Assembly (NCBI RefSeq): GCF_000421265.1
Contig: NZ_ATWN01000001.1
Coordinates: 620,001-684,000, forward strand
From: Thalassospira lucentensis MCCC 1A00383 = DSM 14000
GTDB lineage: Bacteria; Pseudomonadota; Alphaproteobacteria; Rhodospirillales; Thalassospiraceae
Direction: 5' to 3'
Length of the DNA stretch: 64,000 bases
The first letter of the stretch is position 1; every line of letters begins with the position of its first letter. Below, piece after piece: positions 45,752 to 54,745 of the stretch. Position numbers and translations under genes: made by a program. The notes under the pieces are model-generated. The model worked only from the letters and a program-made list of their open reading frames with translations. It was not told the origin of the DNA and did no database searches.

Positions 45752-47491
45752 ATGTACGGCAGAACAAGTATGTTTGATGGCCTATTAGGCGTTGGCACGG
45801 TGGCGATTGTGATTGTCGTCGCGATGTTGGCGATGGGCATGATTTTGATGCGGTTGTACGTCCGAGCATCAAAAGAAACTTCCTTTGTACGTACAGGTTT
45901 TGGTGGCCAAAAGATCATCATGAATGGTGGTGCATTGGTTTTCCCGATTCTGCACGAAACCATTCCGGTCAATATGAATACACTGCGTCTTGAGGTGCGC
46001 CGTGATGACGATCAGGCATTGATCACTCGGGATCGTATGCGTGTTGATGTGGTGGCAGAATTTTATGTTCGTGCCCAACCAACGGAAGAGTCAATTGCTG
46101 CTGCCGCACAAACGTTGGGTAAGCGCACGATGCAGCCAATGCAGCTTAAAGAACTGGTAGAAGGTAAGTTCGTCGATGCATTACGTTCGGTTGCAGCCGA
46201 AATGACGATGGAAGAACTCCATGAAAAAAGAACCGATTTTGTACAAAAGGTACAGCAAGCGGTTACAGAAGATCTTTTGAAGAACGGTTTGGAATTGGAA
46301 TCTGTTTCTTTAACCGGTCTTGACCAGACCGGAATGGAATTCTTCAATCCGAACAACGCGTTTGATGCAGAGGGCTTGACCCGCCTGACAGAGGAAATTG
46401 AACGTCGTAAAAAGATCCGCAACGATGTTGAGCAAGATACGCAGGTCCAGATCAAGACCAAAAACTTGGAAAGTGAGAAGCTCCACCTTGCGTTAATCCG
46501 TGACGAGGAATACGCCAAGCTTGAGCAGCAACGCGAAGTGGAGGTGCGTAAGGCAACGCAGTTGGCCGAGATCGCACGCCATCGTGCAGAACAAGAGCAA
46601 GCAGCAAAGCAGGCAGAGATTAATTCTGTTCAGAACGTCGAAAAGTCAAAGATTACTGCCGATAAAGGCGTTGCCGAAGAACGGATCGAGATGGAACGAT
46701 TGATCCGAGAAAAAGAAATTGAAAAGGAAAAGGCAATCGAACTTGCCGAACAAGTACGTGCGATTGCTATTGCTGAAAAATCCAAAGAGCAATCCGAAGC
46801 GCAATCTGTTGCTGATATCGCACGCGCCAAAGCCGTTCAGGCCGAGGAGAGAGTGACGACTTCTCGTGAAAACGAGGTCGCCGAACGTCACAAGGTGATT
46901 GAACTGATAGAAGCGGCAAAAGAAGCTGAACGACAGGCAATTGGCATCAAGGTTGCAGCGGAAGCAGAAAAAATGGCGGCATCGGATCGTGCAGATGCCC
47001 TGCGTGAAGAAGCTGAGGGTGAAGCTGCGGCAGAAAAACTCCGTGCGGAAGCAGCTGAAATTCGTTATCGCGTCGATGCAGAAGGAACTAGAGCGATCAA
47101 TGAAGCGCAAAATGTCCTATCGGCGGAGCAGATTGCAATGCAGATCAAGGTTAAGCTGATTGAAAATCTGGATCAGATTATTCGTGAAAGCGTCAAACCT
47201 ATGGAAAACATTGACGGTATCAAGATTATTCAGGTCGAAGGTCTTGGTGGAGGATCCGGTTCAAATGGTGCGCAGGCTGGCAGCGGTAACCTCGCCGACA
47301 ATGTTGTCAACAGCGCCCTTCGCTATCGTGCACAGGCGCCGTTGTTGGATTCCTTATTGAAGGAAGTCGGGATTAACGGGGGTGATATAAATAGTATCGC
47401 CTCAATTTTACCCGAAATGGGTGGTTCGGTTGAAGCAGAGAAAGCTGGAGGCGGCGCCGCGAATCAGACACCTGAAAAACCAGCAAATTAA
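45752..47491 (+). CDS. yqiK: YqiK flotillin-family protein
   Basis: 579 residues from ATG 45752, with GGTGGAGA eight to fifteen bases upstream. One N-terminal membrane helix (about residues 9-29) is followed by an SPFH/Band7 domain (TSFVRTGFGGQKIIMNGGAL to SVSLTGLDQTGMEFFNP), then a roughly 230-residue Ala-Glu-Lys coiled coil (EKEKAIELAEQVRAIAIAEK and similar) and a C-terminal oligomerisation domain with a glycine/serine linker GGGSGSNGAQAGSG. Flotillins scaffold membrane microdomains. With PspA and YqiJ it forms an apparent membrane-integrity operon ending in the terminator at 47520-47554. Confidence 0.9.
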   Translation: MYGRTSMFDGLLGVGTVAIVIVVAMLAMGMILMRLYVRASKETSFVRTGFGGQKIIMNGGALVFPILHETIPVNMNTLRLEVRRDDDQALITRDRMRVDVVAEFYVRAQPTEESIAAAAQTLGKRTMQPMQLKELVEGKFVDALRSVAAEMTMEELHEKRTDFVQKVQQAVTEDLLKNGLELESVSLTGLDQTGMEFFNPNNAFDAEGLTRLTEEIERRKKIRNDVEQDTQVQIKTKNLESEKLHLALIRDEEYAKLEQQREVEVRKATQLAEIARHRAEQEQAAKQAEINSVQNVEKSKITADKGVAEERIEMERLIREKEIEKEKAIELAEQVRAIAIAEKSKEQSEAQSVADIARAKAVQAEERVTTSRENEVAERHKVIELIEAAKEAERQAIGIKVAAEAEKMAASDRADALREEAEGEAAAEKLRAEAAEIRYRVDAEGTRAINEAQNVLSAEQIAMQIKVKLIENLDQIIRESVKPMENIDGIKIIQVEGLGGGSGSNGAQAGSGNLADNVVNSALRYRAQAPLLDSLLKEVGINGGDINSIASILPEMGGSVEAEKAGGGAANQTPEKPAN

Positions 47492-47519
47492 GTGATACTT
47501 CGCCTGTTGATTTGAAGCA

Positions 47520-47554
47520 AAGAAGCCCATCCAGAAAAATTGGATGGGCTTCTT
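47520..47554. terminator. Bidirectional terminator after yqiK
   Basis: Perfect 14-bp stem AAGAAGCCCATCCA / TGGATGGGCTTCTT with a 7-base A-rich loop, followed by CTTTATATATTTT. It separates the PspA/flotillin operon from convergent plsY. Confidence 0.9.
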
Positions 47555-47596
47555 CTTTATATATTTTGTGGCCTTGATGTCGTGCGTTCTACAAAT

Positions 47597-48220
47597 TCAC
47601 TTCTTTTTCTGGCCAATCTTTGGTTCTTCACTGCGCAAAAGGCGGCCAATATTGTCGTGATGCGCCAACCAGACAATCACCGCCAAAAACACACCAAGCC
47701 ATCCAGCACCCGGATCATTGGCAATAAAGAAAGCGGCAAGTGGGGCTGCGATCATCGCAATCAGCGCCGAAAGCGATGAGATGCGGAATATCAGCGCCAT
47801 CACCAGCCATGTAAGTGCTGCGCAAAGCCCCATGATCCAGTTTACGGCGGCCAGAGTTCCAAGGGTCGTGGCAACACCTTTGCCGCCCTTAAACCGCAGC
47901 CAGACCGGGAACATATGGCCAATCACAGCACCACCGCCGGCAAAGATGCCCTGTTCGACGCCGACAAGGTGGGTGAAAATCAGAACCGCAAACGCGCCTT
48001 TGCCCGCGTCCCCAATCAGGGTCAGGAAGGCAAGACCCTTGCGTCCGGTGCGTAAAACGTTGGTTGCACCAATGTTGCCCGAACCGATTTTGCGAATATC
48101 ACCAAGACCGGCCATGCGGGTGAGGACAAGGCCAAACGGAATGGACCCCAGCAAATAACCGCACACTGTTGCCACCTGAAGCGACATCAACATTGCTTTG
48201 TAGGTTGCATCAAGTTCCAT
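47597..48220 (-). CDS. plsY: Acyl-phosphate glycerol-3-phosphate acyltransferase
   Basis: 207 residues from ATG 48220, which lies one base after the pyrC stop (TGAG-ATGG), implying translational coupling; an upstream extension to 48256 is less likely. Family motifs are clear: YLLGSIPFGLVLTRMAGL, the GSGNIGATNVLRTGRKGLA phosphate-binding loop, and FKGGKGVATTLG. About five membrane helices. It makes lysophosphatidic acid from acyl-phosphate (made by PlsX) in the inner membrane. It is downstream of pyrB-pyrC in one operon, an arrangement common in alphaproteobacteria. Confidence 0.94.
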   Translation of the reverse strand: MELDATYKAMLMSLQVATVCGYLLGSIPFGLVLTRMAGLGDIRKIGSGNIGATNVLRTGRKGLAFLTLIGDAGKGAFAVLIFTHLVGVEQGIFAGGGAVIGHMFPVWLRFKGGKGVATTLGTLAAVNWIMGLCAALTWLVMALIFRISSLSALIAMIAAPLAAFFIANDPGAGWLGVFLAVIVWLAHHDNIGRLLRSEEPKIGQKKK

Positions 48221-48221
48221 C

Positions 48222-49544
48222 TCAGGCACCTTCCGTAAAGACTTCGCGGCCATCAATCAGGGTGCGCAAAACGCGACCCTGCGTCAGACGGCCATCAAAG
48301 GGCGAGTTTTTTGATTTGGACTGGAATTGGTAAGGATCAATTTTCCACGGACGGTCCGGATCAAAGATCACAAGATCCGCAGGTGTTCCTTCTTCAAGCG
48401 TGCCAGCCCCCTTGATGCGGACAAGTTCGGCCGGAACACGGGTCAATTTCGTGATGACCTCAAGCAGTGACATATGCCCGTTGTGATAGAGCTCAAGTGC
48501 GATGGGCAGCAACGTTTCAAACCCGACACCACCGGCGGCGGCTTGCGCAAAGGGCAGGCGCTTTGAGTCAACATCTTGCGGGTTATGGTCCGACGCAATG
48601 GCATCAATCGTGCCATCGGCCAAACCGGCAACAATCGCCTGACGGTCATCTTCGGATCGAAGGGGGGGGGACAGTTTGGCAAATGTCCGGTAATCAGACA
48701 CCGCGTTTTCATTGAGCGCAAAGTAAAACGGTGCCGTGTCACACGTGACTTTTAGGCCACGTTTTTTGGCCTTGCGGATCACCTCAACCGATTCACCTGT
48801 CGAAATATGGGCAAAATGCAAACGTCCACCCGTCATTTCAACCAAACGCAGGTCACGCTCAATCTGAATAACCTCGGCCAAGGGCGAAGCACCCGAAAGT
48901 CCAAGACGGGTGGCAAGCTCGCCACTGTTCATCGCCGCACCCTTGGAAAGTTCCGGTTCTTCGGGATGCTGAACAATCATGCCGTCAAAGAAGGTCGAAT
49001 AGGCCAGTGCCTGACGCAAAAGGCGTGCACTGGCAATCGTCTGAATGCCATCGCAAAAGGCAACCGCACCGGCCTGATGCAATAGGCCAAGCTCGGTAAT
49101 TTCCTTGCCTTCGATGCCTTTTGATACCGCGCCATAGACAAATACTTTTGCCAGACCAACCTTGCGTGCGCGCCGGGCGATGAATTCAACACCGGCCACA
49201 TCATCAATCACCGGGTCGGTGTTGGGAAGGGCGATGATGGTTGTAATGCCACCGGTGGCGGCCGATTTCCCGGCGGTTTCGATGGTTTCTTGGTGCTCAA
49301 ATCCCGGTTCACGCAATTGCGCGCGCATGTCGACCAGGCCCGGTGCCAAGCATGCGCCGTTAAGGTCGGTGACCAAATATCCATCAGGCACGGTATCGGC
49401 GGTTACATCGGCACCGCTTTTAAGGATCTTGTCATCCTGAATCAGAATACCACCAAGGGTATCGGTCTGTTTTGCCGGGTCAATCAGGCGGGCATTGATA
49501 AATGCCTTTTGGCCAGCGCCTTTGGCGCGAATGGCGGGGCTCAT
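48222..49544 (-). CDS. pyrC: Dihydroorotase-like protein, probably catalytically inactive (PyrX/PyrC' type)
   Basis: 440 residues of amidohydrolase fold. Type I dihydroorotases have HxH at the metal site in PGLVDxHxHLREPG, but here the segment reads [15 protein letters not shown], with Arg74 and Gln76 in place of both histidines. Later motifs are partly kept: [18 protein letters not shown] and ASDHNPQD. Such pseudo-dihydroorotases, known from Pseudomonas (PyrC'), form a complex with aspartate transcarbamoylase. A second, active dihydroorotase should be encoded elsewhere. It overlaps pyrB by four bases and is one base upstream of plsY. Confidence 0.88.
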   Translation of the reverse strand: MSPAIRAKGAGQKAFINARLIDPAKQTDTLGGILIQDDKILKSGADVTADTVPDGYLVTDLNGACLAPGLVDMRAQLREPGFEHQETIETAGKSAATGGITTIIALPNTDPVIDDVAGVEFIARRARKVGLAKVFVYGAVSKGIEGKEITELGLLHQAGAVAFCDGIQTIASARLLRQALAYSTFFDGMIVQHPEEPELSKGAAMNSGELATRLGLSGASPLAEVIQIERDLRLVEMTGGRLHFAHISTGESVEVIRKAKKRGLKVTCDTAPFYFALNENAVSDYRTFAKLSPPLRSEDDRQAIVAGLADGTIDAIASDHNPQDVDSKRLPFAQAAAGGVGFETLLPIALELYHNGHMSLLEVITKLTRVPAELVRIKGAGTLEEGTPADLVIFDPDRPWKIDPYQFQSKSKNSPFDGRLTQGRVLRTLIDGREVFTEGA

Positions 49545-50521
49545 GCCTGACCTCCCATCGTTCTATGGTTCTGGACAAGCAGTTCAAGTGTCGCCATGCG
49601 CACGGCAACCCCCATTTCGACCTGTTCGCGAATGACCGACCGTTCGACGTCGTCGGCCACTTCACTGTCGATTTCGACACCACGGTTCATGGGGCCGGGA
49701 TGCATGATCAGCGCGTCGGGTTTGGCATTTGCCAGTTTGGCACGATCAAGCCCATGGAAATGGAAATACTCACGCACCGAAGGGATAAAGCTTCCTTCCA
49801 TGCGTTCAAGCTGAAGACGTAACATCATGACGATGTCGCAGTCTTTCAGGCCTTCTTCCATGTTATGGAATATTTCAACACCCATCCGGTCGATCTTTGA
49901 CGGGATCAAGGTCGGTGGGGCCACAAGGCGCACCCGCGATCCCATGGTGTTAAGCAATAAGATGTTGGACCGTGCGACCCGTGAATGGGCGATGTCGCCG
50001 CAAATAGCAACATTCAGGCGATGCAGACGCCCCTTGTGGCGGCGAATGGTCAACGCATCAAGCAGTGCCTGTGTCGGATGTTCGTGGCGTCCATCACCGG
50101 CATTAAGAACCGCGCAATTCACCTTTTCGCTCAGAAGCTTAACTGCACCACTGTCCCCGTGGCGCACAACAAGCGCGTCCGGGTTCATCGCATTAAGCGT
50201 CATCGCCGTATCAATCAGGGTTTCGCCCTTTTTGACCGAACTTGTCCCGACCGTCATATTAATGACGTCCGCCCCCAGACGCTTGGCTGCAAGCTCAAAC
50301 GACGTCAGGGTACGGGTGGAATTTTCGTAAAACAGATTAACAACCGTGGCACCGGCCAGAATATTACTGGTCTTGTCAGCAGAACGGTTCTTTTCCGCGT
50401 AATGCTGTGCCCGATCAAGAATAAGGGTGATTTCCCCGGGGGTAAGACCCTCGATGCCGAGGAGGTGTGGGTGCGGATAATGATCCGCCGCTGGTCCCAT
50501 GACGCTCATGGCGTTGCACAT
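49541..50521 (-). CDS. pyrB: Aspartate carbamoyltransferase, catalytic subunit
   Basis: 326 residues from ATG 50521; ATG 50509 and 50560 are also possible. The carbamoyl-phosphate motif [20 protein letters not shown], the [12 protein letters not shown] catalytic segment, the [18 protein letters not shown] aspartate-domain motif and [13 protein letters not shown] are all intact. It catalyses the first committed step of pyrimidine synthesis. It is translationally coupled to the dihydroorotase-like gene (ATGA overlap), consistent with a PyrB/PyrC' complex. No pyrI regulatory subunit gene is present. Confidence 0.94.
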   Translation of the reverse strand: MCNAMSVMGPAADHYPHPHLLGIEGLTPGEITLILDRAQHYAEKNRSADKTSNILAGATVVNLFYENSTRTLTSFELAAKRLGADVINMTVGTSSVKKGETLIDTAMTLNAMNPDALVVRHGDSGAVKLLSEKVNCAVLNAGDGRHEHPTQALLDALTIRRHKGRLHRLNVAICGDIAHSRVARSNILLLNTMGSRVRLVAPPTLIPSKIDRMGVEIFHNMEEGLKDCDIVMMLRLQLERMEGSFIPSVREYFHFHGLDRAKLANAKPDALIMHPGPMNRGVEIDSEVADDVERSVIREQVEMGVAVRMATLELLVQNHRTMGGQA

Positions 50522-50665
50522 TTCCCTTGGGTGATCCTGGAAGAATTTCGCGCGGAGCATACCCAATTGGCCCGGTCACGAAAAGGTAAATATTGCGCTG
50601 TTATACTGCCTGTTTCCTGACTGCATGGTCAAGTTTTCCGGACGGTTGCGTGGACAGGGCCCGCG

Positions 50666-51589
50666 TTAAACCGCATGCACCAGAATGGCAATGATTGGCA
50701 TGCTCGCAATTGCCGCCAGTGTATGGACAGTAATGATGCTGGCCATCATCGGCGCATCCCCGCCCATCAGGCGCGCCAGTACATAAGCACTGGCCGAACA
50801 GGGCAGGGCGGCATATAGGACAACGGCTGCCATGTCGGTCGTGGGTAACCCCAATGCGATGCAAAGCCCCGCGGCGATTGCCGGGCTGATTGCCAGTTTT
50901 CCAATTGTTGAGATACCAACGGGAATGCCCGCCTGCCGGGCTGCTGTCAGATCGAGTCCGGCTCCAACCGCAAGCAACCCGATCGGAAGGGCTGCCCGGC
51001 CAAGAACCTCAAGAAACGGACCAATGACTGGGGGCAACCCAACTCCGATGACGTTCACAAGGCTTCCGAGGACACAGGCCATCAACAGTGGATTTTTGCC
51101 GACATCGCGCAACAGCGACAACACCCCGGGTTTACGGTCATTGTCGCCCCAGTGCGCGCAGGCAAGAACCGAGATAACATTGACTGTTGGCACCACCAGT
51201 GCAACGCAAAGGGCAGTCACCGTTAATCCATGCGTCCCTAGCAAGGTGGCCGCAACGGCAAGGCCGATATAGGTATTGGGCCGAATGGCCCCTTGCACCA
51301 GCGATGAAAATGCCGCCGGGCTGACTTTAAGCACCGGTTTGATTGCAAGAATTAAAAGCGTGCAGATCGCAATCGTCCCCAGCATTGCCCCGGCAATCCC
51401 CAACAACGGCAAACTGCCAAGGTCGGCCTTGGCCGTATTGGAAAACAGCAAGGCCGGGAAGGTGACAAAATAGGTCAGTTTTTCCGCGCCCGGCCAAAAC
51501 GTGTCTGGCAGAAAACGCCGTTGACGTAAAACATACCCCAGAATGATCAGGGCAAATGTCGGTAGCAGGGCGGAAAGAATGGCGATCAT
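50666..51589 (-). CDS. AEC-family transporter (auxin efflux carrier-like)
   Basis: 307 residues with about ten hydrophobic segments in two halves, as in the AEC/BART superfamily: MIAILSALLPTFALIILGYV at the start, LPDTFWPGAEKLTYFVTFPA, and a central LLAVGAGLDLTA motif, with GLPTTDMAAVVLYAALPCSA near the C-terminus. These secondary transporters move organic acids such as malate or malonate, or other solutes; the substrate is not predictable here. ATG 51589 is preferred over the TTG at 51592. It is divergent from the VOC gene and about 100 bases from pyrB. Confidence 0.85.
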   Translation of the reverse strand: MIAILSALLPTFALIILGYVLRQRRFLPDTFWPGAEKLTYFVTFPALLFSNTAKADLGSLPLLGIAGAMLGTIAICTLLILAIKPVLKVSPAAFSSLVQGAIRPNTYIGLAVAATLLGTHGLTVTALCVALVVPTVNVISVLACAHWGDNDRKPGVLSLLRDVGKNPLLMACVLGSLVNVIGVGLPPVIGPFLEVLGRAALPIGLLAVGAGLDLTAARQAGIPVGISTIGKLAISPAIAAGLCIALGLPTTDMAAVVLYAALPCSASAYVLARLMGGDAPMMASIITVHTLAAIASMPIIAILVHAV

Positions 51590-51747
51590 CAAATGTCTTT
51601 CAACATGGAACTGCGAGCACTGTTTGTCTTTCGATCAGCAGTTTGGATCTTGATTTACAATTGTAAAGCAACCACTTGGTCTAGGGAACTGGTTTGCAGA
51701 ATATGATCTGACCGTGAGCCAGTTGTGCTTTGCTGATGATATCAGAC

Positions 51748-51763
51748 TGTGATAGTCAGCACA
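51748..51763 (+). promoter_or_regulatory. Near-consensus CRP site upstream of the VOC gene
   Basis: TGTGA-TAGTCA-GCACA differs from the CRP core by one base. Its centre (51755.5) is 41.5 bases before 51797, and TACACT (51785-51790) could be the -10 of a promoter starting there, the class II geometry also seen at 32861. It lies in the divergent gap between the AEC gene and the VOC gene. Confidence 0.35.
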
Positions 51764-51839
51764 GGGTTCATAATGCTGACAATGTACACTGATTTCAATT
51801 GAAAGCGTTTTCTACGCCACCACCATAAGGGGTTACCAC

Positions 51840-52655
51840 ATGCCGCGCGCGATTGATCATCTTGTTTTGTGTGTGAACGATCTTGATGCCGCAATTGCCG
51901 CATATGTTGAGCTTGGCTTTACCGTAACGCCGCGTGCGATCCACCCGTTCGGGACCGGAAATGCGCTGATCCAGCTTGATGGTCTGTACATCGAATTACT
52001 GTCGGTCATTGAGCCAGCCAAGATTGCCGAAACCGATCTGGCGTCGCCATTTTCCTTTGCCGTTTATAATCGTGACTATCTGCGCCATCGTGAAGGCATG
52101 TCGATGCTGGCCCTTCAATCACACGATGCGGAAAAAGATCGCGAAGATTTCATTGCCGCCGGAGCGGCTGTGCCGCACGTCTTTCATTTCGAACGCGATG
52201 CCAAAACGCCACAGGGTGATGAAGTTGGTGTTGCGTTTGCGCTGGCATTCGCCAACCATCCTTTATTACGAAATGCGGTCAGTTTCGTTTGCCAGCATCG
52301 CCATCCACCCCAGAATTTCTATTTCCCCGAATATCAGTCACACGAAAATACGGCCTGCGCGATTGGCAAGGTCTTCTTGTCACATTGGGCTGCGGATGCC
52401 GTACGCGAATTCTATCAAGGCATTGATGTCGATGGATTGGTCGAAGCCCTGCACGGCGATGAGTTGGTCGACAAATACGGCATTGATGATCCAAACTTCC
52501 CAACGGACGGGTTCGCCGGGTTTGAGCTGATTGTCGATGACATGTCGCGGATTGCGGATGCGGCAAAAACGCTGGGGGCGATCTATAAAAAGGATCAACT
52601 GATCCTGCCGCCCTCGAAATTCTTTGGCGTGATGGTTGTGATCACTGCCAAATAA
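51840..52655 (+). CDS. VOC-superfamily protein (glyoxalase-like domain)
   Basis: 271 residues. The start PRAIDHLVLCVNDLDAAIAA is the typical first beta-alpha-beta unit of a VOC domain with a metal-type histidine (DHLV); IQLDGLYIELLSVIEP supplies a second ligand position. The length and layout fit the glyoxalase-like (Glyoxalase_3) group, of mostly unknown substrate. A TAAGGGG ribosome-binding site lies eight bases before the ATG. The gene is flanked by a possible CRP site and by its own terminator (52659-52686), so it is a single-gene unit. Confidence 0.82.
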   Translation: MPRAIDHLVLCVNDLDAAIAAYVELGFTVTPRAIHPFGTGNALIQLDGLYIELLSVIEPAKIAETDLASPFSFAVYNRDYLRHREGMSMLALQSHDAEKDREDFIAAGAAVPHVFHFERDAKTPQGDEVGVAFALAFANHPLLRNAVSFVCQHRHPPQNFYFPEYQSHENTACAIGKVFLSHWAADAVREFYQGIDVDGLVEALHGDELVDKYGIDDPNFPTDGFAGFELIVDDMSRIADAAKTLGAIYKKDQLILPPSKFFGVMVVITAK

Positions 52656-52658
52656 AAA

Positions 52659-52686
52659 AAAGCCGCCTGAAATATCAGGCAGCTTT
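52659..52686. terminator. Terminator after the VOC gene
   Basis: Stem AAAGCCGCCTGA / TCAGGCAGCTTT with one C-A mismatch and loop AATA, immediately after the stop codon and preceded by an A-run. Confidence 0.75.
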
Positions 52687-52726
52687 CAATTTGGTGTTAC
52701 GTCGCTTGTGCTTGGGGTAGGGGCGT

Positions 52727-53263
52727 TTATGCCTCGTCGCCCTCATCATCAAAATCGTCTTCTTCTTCATCGGGCACGGCATTCTCGCCCGGATCGGTAT
52801 GACGGTTAAGGTTATCAAGCGCACCTTGCAGGATATAGGCGGCCGCCGTTTTATCGACGACTTCCGCGCGACGTTTGCGCGTCATGTCGACTTCCTGGAT
52901 CAGGATGCGCTCAACTGCATTGGTCGACAGGCGCTCGTCCCACATCAAAACGGGCAGGTCGATATATTTTTCCATCTCGTCGATGAACGCGTAAACCCGA
53001 TGGCAAGCTTTCCCAATCGTACCGTCAAGCTCACGCGGGAAGCCAATGACGATGCCCCCGACATTCTGCTTGGTGACGATTGATGAAAGCTGTGCAACGT
53101 CGCGGGTGAATTTCTTCCGCGAGATCAGCTCATAAGGTGATGCAATCTGCAGCCCGACATCTGAAAGGGCCACGCCAATGGTTTTGGTGCCAAGATCAAG
53201 CCCCAAAACGCGCGCTGCTGGTGTAAGGCACCGCAGCAATTCCTGTGTATCATTGCAAATCAT
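52727..53263 (-). CDS. ruvX: Putative pre-16S rRNA nuclease / Holliday junction resolvase-like protein RuvX (YqgF)
   Basis: 178 residues from ATG 53263, preceded by AAGG at good spacing; the longer frame to 53404 has no support. The RNase H-like core shows RVLGLDLGTKTIGVALSDVG with the first catalytic aspartate, IVIGFPRELDGTIG, LMWDERLSTNAVERIL with the glutamate, and VDKTAAAYILQGALD. The last 25 residues form an acidic tail (PDEEEDDFDDEGDEA) not needed in the family. The protein processes the 5' end of 16S rRNA in E. coli. It stands alone on the minus strand, divergent from the polyamine operon. Confidence 0.92.
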   Translation of the reverse strand: MICNDTQELLRCLTPAARVLGLDLGTKTIGVALSDVGLQIASPYELISRKKFTRDVAQLSSIVTKQNVGGIVIGFPRELDGTIGKACHRVYAFIDEMEKYIDLPVLMWDERLSTNAVERILIQEVDMTRKRRAEVVDKTAAAYILQGALDNLNRHTDPGENAVPDEEEDDFDDEGDEA

Positions 53264-53494
53264 GGCGACCTTATAGGTTTGTTGGCGATAAAATACCAGC
53301 GCAAAGCAATCATGTTGCCCATCCGTGAACGCATAGCAGGCCGCACCCCTAGCAGCAGTCGATAATGCTGCTTTTGGTGTAATCTTTGTGTGGTTATGTC
53401 GCAATGCTTCTATATTTGGTGTTTCTTTAGGTTGAACTGAAGCAGCATGTTTGTTCTAATGTGTGAATTCAAAATTTGAGCAAAACTGAAAACA

Positions 53495-53509
53495 GCACAA
53501 AATTTGTGC
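53495..53509 (+). promoter_or_regulatory. 15-bp palindrome upstream of the polyamine transporter operon
   Basis: GCACAAA-A-TTTGTGC, a perfect seven-base inverted repeat around one base, 49 bases before the TTG start. Wider arms TTTGAG (53475-53480) and CTCAAA (53520-53525) flank it symmetrically. Its place at the likely promoter fits an operator for this operon; the regulator is unknown. Confidence 0.4.
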
Positions 53510-53557
53510 GAAAACGAAACTCAAAGTGAATGAAGATAAAACAGGGGGTATTTGGGC

Positions 53558-54658
53558 TTGACCGACGGTGCATCTAATGACGCGTTTGTTGAATTTGAAC
53601 GCGTACAGAAAAGCTACGATGGCGAAACGCTTGTCGTGAAAGATCTCAACCTATCGATGCCAAAGGGCGAATTCCTGACGATGCTTGGCCCGTCAGGGTC
53701 TGGCAAAACGACATGTCTTATGATGCTCGCAGGTTTTGAGACAGCCACACATGGCGACATTCGCTTGGGCGGTGTTTCCATCAATAATATCCCGCCGCAC
53801 AAGCGCGGTATTGGCATGGTGTTTCAGAACTACGCACTGTTCCCGCATATGACCATTGCCGAGAATCTTGCGTTCCCGCTAGAAGTTCGCAAGCTTGGCA
53901 AGGCCGAGCGTGAGCAGAAGGTCAAAAGGGCACTCGACATGGTCGAGATGGGCGATTTTGGTGGTCGCCGTCCGGCACAATTGTCGGGTGGACAGCAGCA
54001 ACGTGTCGCTTTGGCGCGCGCACTGGTGTTTGAGCCGGAACTGGTTCTGATGGATGAACCGCTTGGCGCACTTGATAAACAGCTGCGTGAAAAAATGCAG
54101 TTTGAAATTACCTATCTGGCGCATCAATTGGGCATCACCACCGTTTACGTGACCCACGATCAGACCGAAGCCCTGACCATGTCAGACCGGGTTGCCGTGT
54201 TTGACGATGGCCGTATTCAGCAGCTTGCGCCGCCCGATAAGCTTTATGAAACACCGGAAAACAGCTTCGTCGCCCAATTCATCGGTGAAAACAACACGCT
54301 TGAAGGTGTTGTGAAAGAAATCAAGGGCAATACCTGCGTGATTGAGCTCGATGGCGGCGAAGTCATTGACGCCGTACCGGTCAACGTAAGTAAAGTCGGC
54401 GAACGCACCCGTGTGTCGATCCGCCCAGAACGCGTTGAATATAACCGGGATCGTCTCCACGCAGATGCCCACACACTCAAGGCAGAGGTGCTGGAATTCA
54501 TCTATATGGGCGATATTTTCCGCACACGTCTGCGTGTGGCCGGGAACGACGAGTTTGTGATCAAGACAAGAAACGCACCAGATCAGGTACGCTTGAAGCG
54601 GGGCCAGCAGATCGAAATCGGCTGGCTTGCAGAAGATTGCCGCGCACTAGACGCGTAA
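53558..54658 (+). CDS. potA: Spermidine/putrescine-type ABC transporter ATPase
   Basis: 366 residues from TTG 53558; CAGGGGG lies nine bases upstream, whereas TTG 53552 is too close to it. Walker A LGPSGSGKTTCLMMLAG, Q-loop FQNYALFPHMT, signature LSGGQQQRVALARAL and Walker B LVLMDEPLGALDKQ are intact, followed by YVTHDQTEALTMSDR. A C-terminal TOBE domain (VSIRPERVEYN) completes the PotA/PotG pattern. It energises uptake through the permeases at 55958 and 57627. Polyamine is the likely but not certain substrate. Confidence 0.88.
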   Translation: MTDGASNDAFVEFERVQKSYDGETLVVKDLNLSMPKGEFLTMLGPSGSGKTTCLMMLAGFETATHGDIRLGGVSINNIPPHKRGIGMVFQNYALFPHMTIAENLAFPLEVRKLGKAEREQKVKRALDMVEMGDFGGRRPAQLSGGQQQRVALARALVFEPELVLMDEPLGALDKQLREKMQFEITYLAHQLGITTVYVTHDQTEALTMSDRVAVFDDGRIQQLAPPDKLYETPENSFVAQFIGENNTLEGVVKEIKGNTCVIELDGGEVIDAVPVNVSKVGERTRVSIRPERVEYNRDRLHADAHTLKAEVLEFIYMGDIFRTRLRVAGNDEFVIKTRNAPDQVRLKRGQQIEIGWLAEDCRALDA

Positions 54659-54745
54659 CAATCAGACTTTAGGCAGAAACAGGATTGGCACGCCCGGGTG
54701 CCTTCCGACGTCAATAGTTCCGGGAAACAATCAGGGAGCATAACT

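Noticed and set aside
53351..53372. AGCAGCA/TGCTGCT hairpin upstream of ruvX
   Set aside because: Seven pairs only, in a region with no gene end; judged chance symmetry.
54687..54702. GGCAC...GTGCC element resembling part of a sigma-54 promoter
   Set aside because: The -12 element does not match TTGC and the symmetry is better explained as a short inverted repeat in the potA to binding-protein gap.
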